Assembly: GCA_002344975.1 (NCBI GenBank) | Contig: DDUV01000057.1 | Coordinates: 18,013-82,012, forward strand | DNA: 64,000 nucleotides | Source of the DNA: Saprospiraceae bacterium UBA2329 | GTDB taxonomy: Bacteria; Bacteroidota; Bacteroidia; Chitinophagales; Saprospiraceae | Direction: 5' to 3' | Shown here: positions 60,826 through 64,000 of the stretch, piece by piece | How positions within the stretch are numbered: the first letter of the stretch is position 1 | How the letters are laid out: the number at the start of each line of letters is the position of its first letter | Notes under the pieces: generated by a model | The model's database searches: none | What the model saw: the letters and a program-made list of their open reading frames with translations, nothing else | Told to the model about the DNA's origin: nothing | Made by a program: the position numbers and the translations under genes

Positions 60826-60870
60826 GCTGCGAGCTATGAGCTGCGAGCCACGAGTCTCAGCTCGCGGCTC
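60826..60870. repeat. AGCT-type intergenic repeat (copy 3)
   Basis: Tandem AGCTGCGAGCTATGAG-type words run through this 45-base stretch, related to 48378-48405 and 25441-25512. It is followed by CCTGCC/GGCAGG (60876-60896), another inverted repeat. Confidence 0.65.
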
Positions 60871-60875
60871 ACAGC

Positions 60876-60896
60876 CCTGCCTACCTTGTCGGCAGG
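60876..60896. repeat. CCTGCC...GGCAGG inverted repeat
   Basis: Six-base perfect arms around TACCTTGTC, 28 bases past the stop of the TonB-dependent receptor gene. It could take part in ending that transcript, though the T run is poor. Confidence 0.5.
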
Positions 60897-60923
60897 CTCA
60901 TTTTAGCTCTCAGATGATAAAAA

Positions 60924-63485
60924 TTACTTGCCTATTGCGGGCAAATTCACTTTGAGTTCCAGCGAGTACAGCGGCGCGATGGCCGGAGAAGCTACGAACT
61001 CACGCACCTCGGCGTTGAGCAGGTTGGTCACCTGGCCCGACACGGTGAAGATGTCGCTGATGCGGTAACCGGCGGAGAGGTCGAGGTTGAAAAAGCCGCC
61101 CAGCGGGCCGTTGTTGAAGGAGCGACCTACGCGGGCATTTTCTACGACCGGCGAGCCACTGTAAATCAGGCTGGTATTGGTAGCTGCCGCCACGTTGATG
61201 CCGGAGAAGAAGTCGTACTGATCTACCCAACGGCCAAACAGCGAGCCGAAGAACTTGCCGCTCGTATAGTTCAGGCCCAAGCCGAGTTTGTGGGTCGGCG
61301 TGTTGATGGGCAGGTCGTTTTCGTCCACTTTGCCGTTGCGGTTGCCGTCGTTGGCCAGGTCGGTGGTATCAATGGCGTAGCCGAAATAAGAGTAGTTGAG
61401 TGTGGCAAGCAAGCTGGAAGAAAGGCTGTAGCTCACCGATGCATCGAAGCCGTAAGTGTTTACATCACCAAAATTGAGGTAAGTAAGCACTAATGTCGAA
61501 CCCGTAGCGGGTGTACCCGGAACTACTTGCGACATCGGCACATCGCCGCGATGGGTAACGGTGCGTCCGTTGGTAGCGATGTTGAGCGCCGGGCTGAGGA
61601 AGTCTTTCGACCAGTTGTAGTAAGCATTGGCATCCACAAACAACTTATTGGAAAGCTGGCCTTTGTAGCCGGCCTCCAATGTGCTGATGGTTTCCACTTT
61701 GAGCGGGTTTATTTTACTGCCGTCAGAGAGGGTAAATCCTGCACCATTGCCCAACAGTACGCCTCCGAAGATATTGGCTTCGAGGTTGAGGATGGTCGGC
61801 GCTGCAATGCCCTGGCCGAAGGTGAGGCGGAAGGAGCCTTTGTCGTTGTAATACACCAAAGCTGCTTTAGGAATGAAGTTGAACCCATACAGATCGTGCT
61901 GATCGGCGCGGGCAGCGAGCACGGCTTTGAAGTTGGTGCCAAATTTGAGATCGGCCTGCAAATAACCGCCCAACTGACCAATGACGATGTCTTCAATTTC
62001 ACCATCCGCGTTTTTATCCAACAAGTAAGTACCGTTGCTGTTGGCTGCATCGCGCTGATACTGAACGCCTACGATGTAGCTCAGGACGTTGCCGAGACGG
62101 TTGTTGTACTGTGCTTCTGCATTGAAGCGCTGCGATCTGTCCTGGAAAATGGAACCTCGATTGAGTTCCAAACCGCCGCCGGGGAAACCGGCAATCGGAA
62201 ACCACTGCTTGGTGAAGGATTTGACGCGGGCATCTTCGGCGCTGAAGCCGTTGTTGCGGAAAGTCCAGTAATTCACCGTACGCTGGTTCATAGCGAAGGT
62301 AGAGTCGGTGCTGCTCCAGGTGTTGTAAACCTGTGCGAAGAAGCGGGGCGACACATAGCGAAGTTGCGCCCAGTTGACGAGCCAGTCTTTGATTTGATTG
62401 CGACCTGCGTTGGTGTTGCCGATGTTGTTGCTCTTGCTGCCGCCATAAGAAGCGATGATGTCAGATTTGGGCGTTACGGCATAGTAAACCTGAGCCTCGC
62501 CACGGAGCGAGTTGAAGCCGAAATCGGGTTGTTGCAATCCTTCATTGTCGAAATCGGAACCCAATTCGTTGAACCCGACAACGCCGATATACACGGAATC
62601 AATAAAATTGAACTCCTGCCCCTGCGTATATTCTCCACTCACTTTGAAAGAGAGCTTTTCGCCAAGTTTCATGGCGTGGCGCAGGCGGTAGCTCATGGCG
62701 TGCGGCGTTTCGCCAAAGAGGCCGTCCTGTAGCGAGCTGGTGAAGCCCATGGCTACGGTAGTACCCTGGCTGGTGCGCGGATTCTTAGTGATGGTGTTGA
62801 TAAGACCGTTGTGCGCGTTGGGGCCATACAGGGCCGAAGAGGGGCCAAGCACTACTTCAATGCGTTCAACATCTTCTTTGACGGTGGTGCTGAGCGCGCC
62901 CAGCGGCAGGCCGGTGGCGATGAGCGTAGAGAAGCGGCCGTCGTTCACCTGTAAGTTTTTGGGATTAAAGGCGCTGTTGAAACCGCGCGCATTGACGCCG
63001 ATGCCAAGAACGCCTGAGCGAACATAGTCCAAACCGCGCTGACGGCCCAGCAATTCTGCCACGTTGAAGGAGGGCAACTCCGCAATGGAACGAGCATTGA
63101 TGACCGAGATGGTAGCAGGCGCGTTGGTGATTTTCTCCGCCGAGCGCGAAGCCGACACCACCACCTCCTGACCTACGAGGTTGGTCGTTTCCAGCATCAC
63201 ATCTACAGTGATGTCTTTGCCGGCCATGAGGGAGATTTTTTGAGATTGGTTGCCATAGCCGACGTAAGAAATGATGAGGGTATAATCGCCCGGTGCAGCC
63301 GTGAAGCTGTACATGCCATCCTCATCGGTGACGGTGCCGGAGGTAGTACCCTCCAAGTAAACGTTGGCGCCGATAACGGCTTCTTTGGTTTGGGCGTCGG
63401 TCACTTTGCCCGACACCGTTGCGCGCTGTGCATAGGCAGCTCCGAGGCCCAGCATCAGCAGAAGAAGTAGAAGTGTTTTTTTCAT
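60924..63485 (-). CDS. TonB-dependent outer-membrane receptor with CarboxypepD_reg domain
   Basis: An 853-residue SusC-like or general TonB-dependent receptor. Signal peptide at residues 1-19 (LLLLMLGLGAAYAQ). A carboxypeptidase-regulatory-like domain covers about 22-100 (ATVSGKVTDAQTKEAVIGAN). The plug is at about 115-230 (EVVVSASRSAEKITNAPATI; RIEVVLGPSSALYGPNAHNG), then a 22-strand barrel ends in LYSLELKVNLPAIGK. TonB-energised uptake of a siderophore, vitamin or oligosaccharide is expected; substrate unknown. No SusD partner adjoins it, unlike polysaccharide loci. The upstream sequence has only a near-consensus promoter (CGAAATTA, 63585). Confidence 0.9.
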   Translation of the reverse strand: MKKTLLLLLLMLGLGAAYAQRATVSGKVTDAQTKEAVIGANVYLEGTTSGTVTDEDGMYSFTAAPGDYTLIISYVGYGNQSQKISLMAGKDITVDVMLETTNLVGQEVVVSASRSAEKITNAPATISVINARSIAELPSFNVAELLGRQRGLDYVRSGVLGIGVNARGFNSAFNPKNLQVNDGRFSTLIATGLPLGALSTTVKEDVERIEVVLGPSSALYGPNAHNGLINTITKNPRTSQGTTVAMGFTSSLQDGLFGETPHAMSYRLRHAMKLGEKLSFKVSGEYTQGQEFNFIDSVYIGVVGFNELGSDFDNEGLQQPDFGFNSLRGEAQVYYAVTPKSDIIASYGGSKSNNIGNTNAGRNQIKDWLVNWAQLRYVSPRFFAQVYNTWSSTDSTFAMNQRTVNYWTFRNNGFSAEDARVKSFTKQWFPIAGFPGGGLELNRGSIFQDRSQRFNAEAQYNNRLGNVLSYIVGVQYQRDAANSNGTYLLDKNADGEIEDIVIGQLGGYLQADLKFGTNFKAVLAARADQHDLYGFNFIPKAALVYYNDKGSFRLTFGQGIAAPTILNLEANIFGGVLLGNGAGFTLSDGSKINPLKVETISTLEAGYKGQLSNKLFVDANAYYNWSKDFLSPALNIATNGRTVTHRGDVPMSQVVPGTPATGSTLVLTYLNFGDVNTYGFDASVSYSLSSSLLATLNYSYFGYAIDTTDLANDGNRNGKVDENDLPINTPTHKLGLGLNYTSGKFFGSLFGRWVDQYDFFSGINVAAATNTSLIYSGSPVVENARVGRSFNNGPLGGFFNLDLSAGYRISDIFTVSGQVTNLLNAEVREFVASPAIAPLYSLELKVNLPAIGK

Positions 63486-63820
63486 GTCAAAACTGTTTTA
63501 ATTGGAATAAATATTGGGCTGCAATTAAATTTTGGCGCTTTTTCATGCCACGGGCTAAATAACGCTTAAATTTATTCGGCAGGACGAAATTAGCAAGCGG
63601 CTTGTTTTTTGATGGGCCGGGATGTACAATCTGGCGGTTGACGCTTTTTTAAAAAATAATAATTGTTTGTGTTAAATAAATGATTATCAGTTTTTTAATT
63701 TATAAAATTACCCTATTGACCAATTTTTAGACGATATTGCAAAAAATCATTGCACCGCGTGAGATTTGTCATATTGACCGAGTGCCCGGCGCTATACCTT
63801 GCGCCGCAAATAAACGATTC
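63486..63820. other. AT-rich intergenic region, divergent promoters
   Basis: About 335 bases between the TonB-dependent receptor and the small Cys-rich protein. CGAAATTA at 63585-63592 reads TAATTTCG on the minus strand, one base from the -7 consensus and 100 bases before the receptor start. Bases 63650-63720 are very AT-rich. No other feature seen. Confidence 0.4.
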
Positions 63821-63973
63821 ATGCAACCCGATAAGGACCACACACCTTTGCTGAAAACCTGCGCCGGCGATTGCGCCCGCTGTTCTGTCCGTTTGGAAAA
63901 AGAAGGCAGAAAGAAGAAGTGCTGCAAAAAATACAAGGAAAGCAAACGCTGCAAAAAATGCCCAGGGAGGTAG
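63821..63973 (+). CDS. Small Cys- and Lys-rich protein (50 residues)
   Basis: ATG 63821 opens a 50-residue protein, MQPDKDHTPLLKTCAGDCAR continuing CSVRLEKEGRKKKCC and KKYKESKRCKKCPGR, with seven Cys in its last 37 residues and a strongly basic tail. Similar small proteins ending in KKCCKKY...RCKKCP occur in Bacteroidota as I recall; function unknown. The Cys pattern suggests metal binding. An upstream in-frame ATG at 63737 is less likely since the added part lacks pattern. Confidence 0.6.
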   Translation: MQPDKDHTPLLKTCAGDCARCSVRLEKEGRKKKCCKKYKESKRCKKCPGR

Positions 63974-64000
63974 GAGTGATTTCGGATTCCTGATTTCGGA

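Noticed and set aside
61527..62732. 401-codon open frame on the plus strand
   Set aside because: Antisense shadow of the TonB-dependent receptor gene, which has a full domain set.

Overview
The window looks like chromosomal DNA of a member of the Bacteroidota, most likely a Saprospiraceae-like lineage. The grounds are two giant secreted proteins with type IX secretion C-terminal domains (one type A, one gliding-motility/CHU_C type), a CarboxypepD_reg TonB-dependent receptor, WG-repeat, DUF4920, DUF983 and S46-peptidase genes, absence of clear Shine-Dalgarno sites, and repeated TAnnTTTG promoter elements (the Bacteroidota -7 consensus) a short way upstream of start codons. Taxonomy is an inference from gene content; no rRNA is present.

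Layout. 1-0.9 kb: greA (5' end outside the window) and a HIT hydrolase. 1.2-6.7 kb: 1.8-kaa secreted protein with HYR-like, dockerin-like and cohesin-like regions. 6.8-11.3 kb: DUF3089 lipoprotein, S46 dipeptidyl peptidase, App1-type phosphatase. 11.3-14.2 kb: Wzz-like/DUF983/Crp operon and a TetR gene. 14.3-16.1 kb: SH3 lipoprotein and YdeI-like protein. 16.2-18.2 kb: AT-rich three-gene restriction-type cassette (DUF3883 nuclease, DUF4928, Vsr) with no methyltransferase. 18.2-25.4 kb: rlmD, M23 peptidase, SRPBCC, ATP-grasp, methyltransferase, trmB, DinB. 25.6-32.2 kb: 2.2-kaa PKD/CHU_C protein with 51-residue tandem repeats. 32.3-38.7 kb: WG-repeat lipoprotein, metallophosphoesterase, methyltransferase, LuxC-like reductase. 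38.7-45.1 kb: RNase R, FtsK, and a TPR/coiled-coil/transmembrane class III adenylyl cyclase.

The most unusual region is 45.6-48.1 kb. Ten tightly packed tRNA or tRNA-like genes lie immediately upstream of a TROVE/Ro60 (Rsr) gene. Among them is a 110-nt element whose ends pair and which carries a T-arm-like motif, as expected for a YrlA-type Y RNA. Bacterial Ro proteins bind Y RNAs, some of which mimic tRNA, so an array of real and imitation tRNAs beside Ro60 suggests a linked RNA-surveillance or RNA-protection system. That link is inferred.

48.5-58.3 kb holds an acyl-CoA ligase, an unlisted 40-residue membrane protein, a MoxR ATPase, and a defence-like block: a Roco (LRR-Roc-COR) protein, a PstI/BsuBI-type restriction-modification pair and a secreted MORN-caspase. 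58.6-64 kb: DUF4920, HD hydrolase, a KAS III homologue lacking two of its three usual catalytic residues, a TonB-dependent receptor and a small Cys-rich protein.

Between genes there are several dispersed repeat families. GGGTGAGT arrays begin exactly at the 3' ends of three genes and supply their stop codons. There are also AGCT-rich 12-mer repeats, perfect palindromes of 31 and 49 bp, and a GGTAGAACC hairpin found at two loci. No transposase, integrase, CRISPR array or rRNA was seen.
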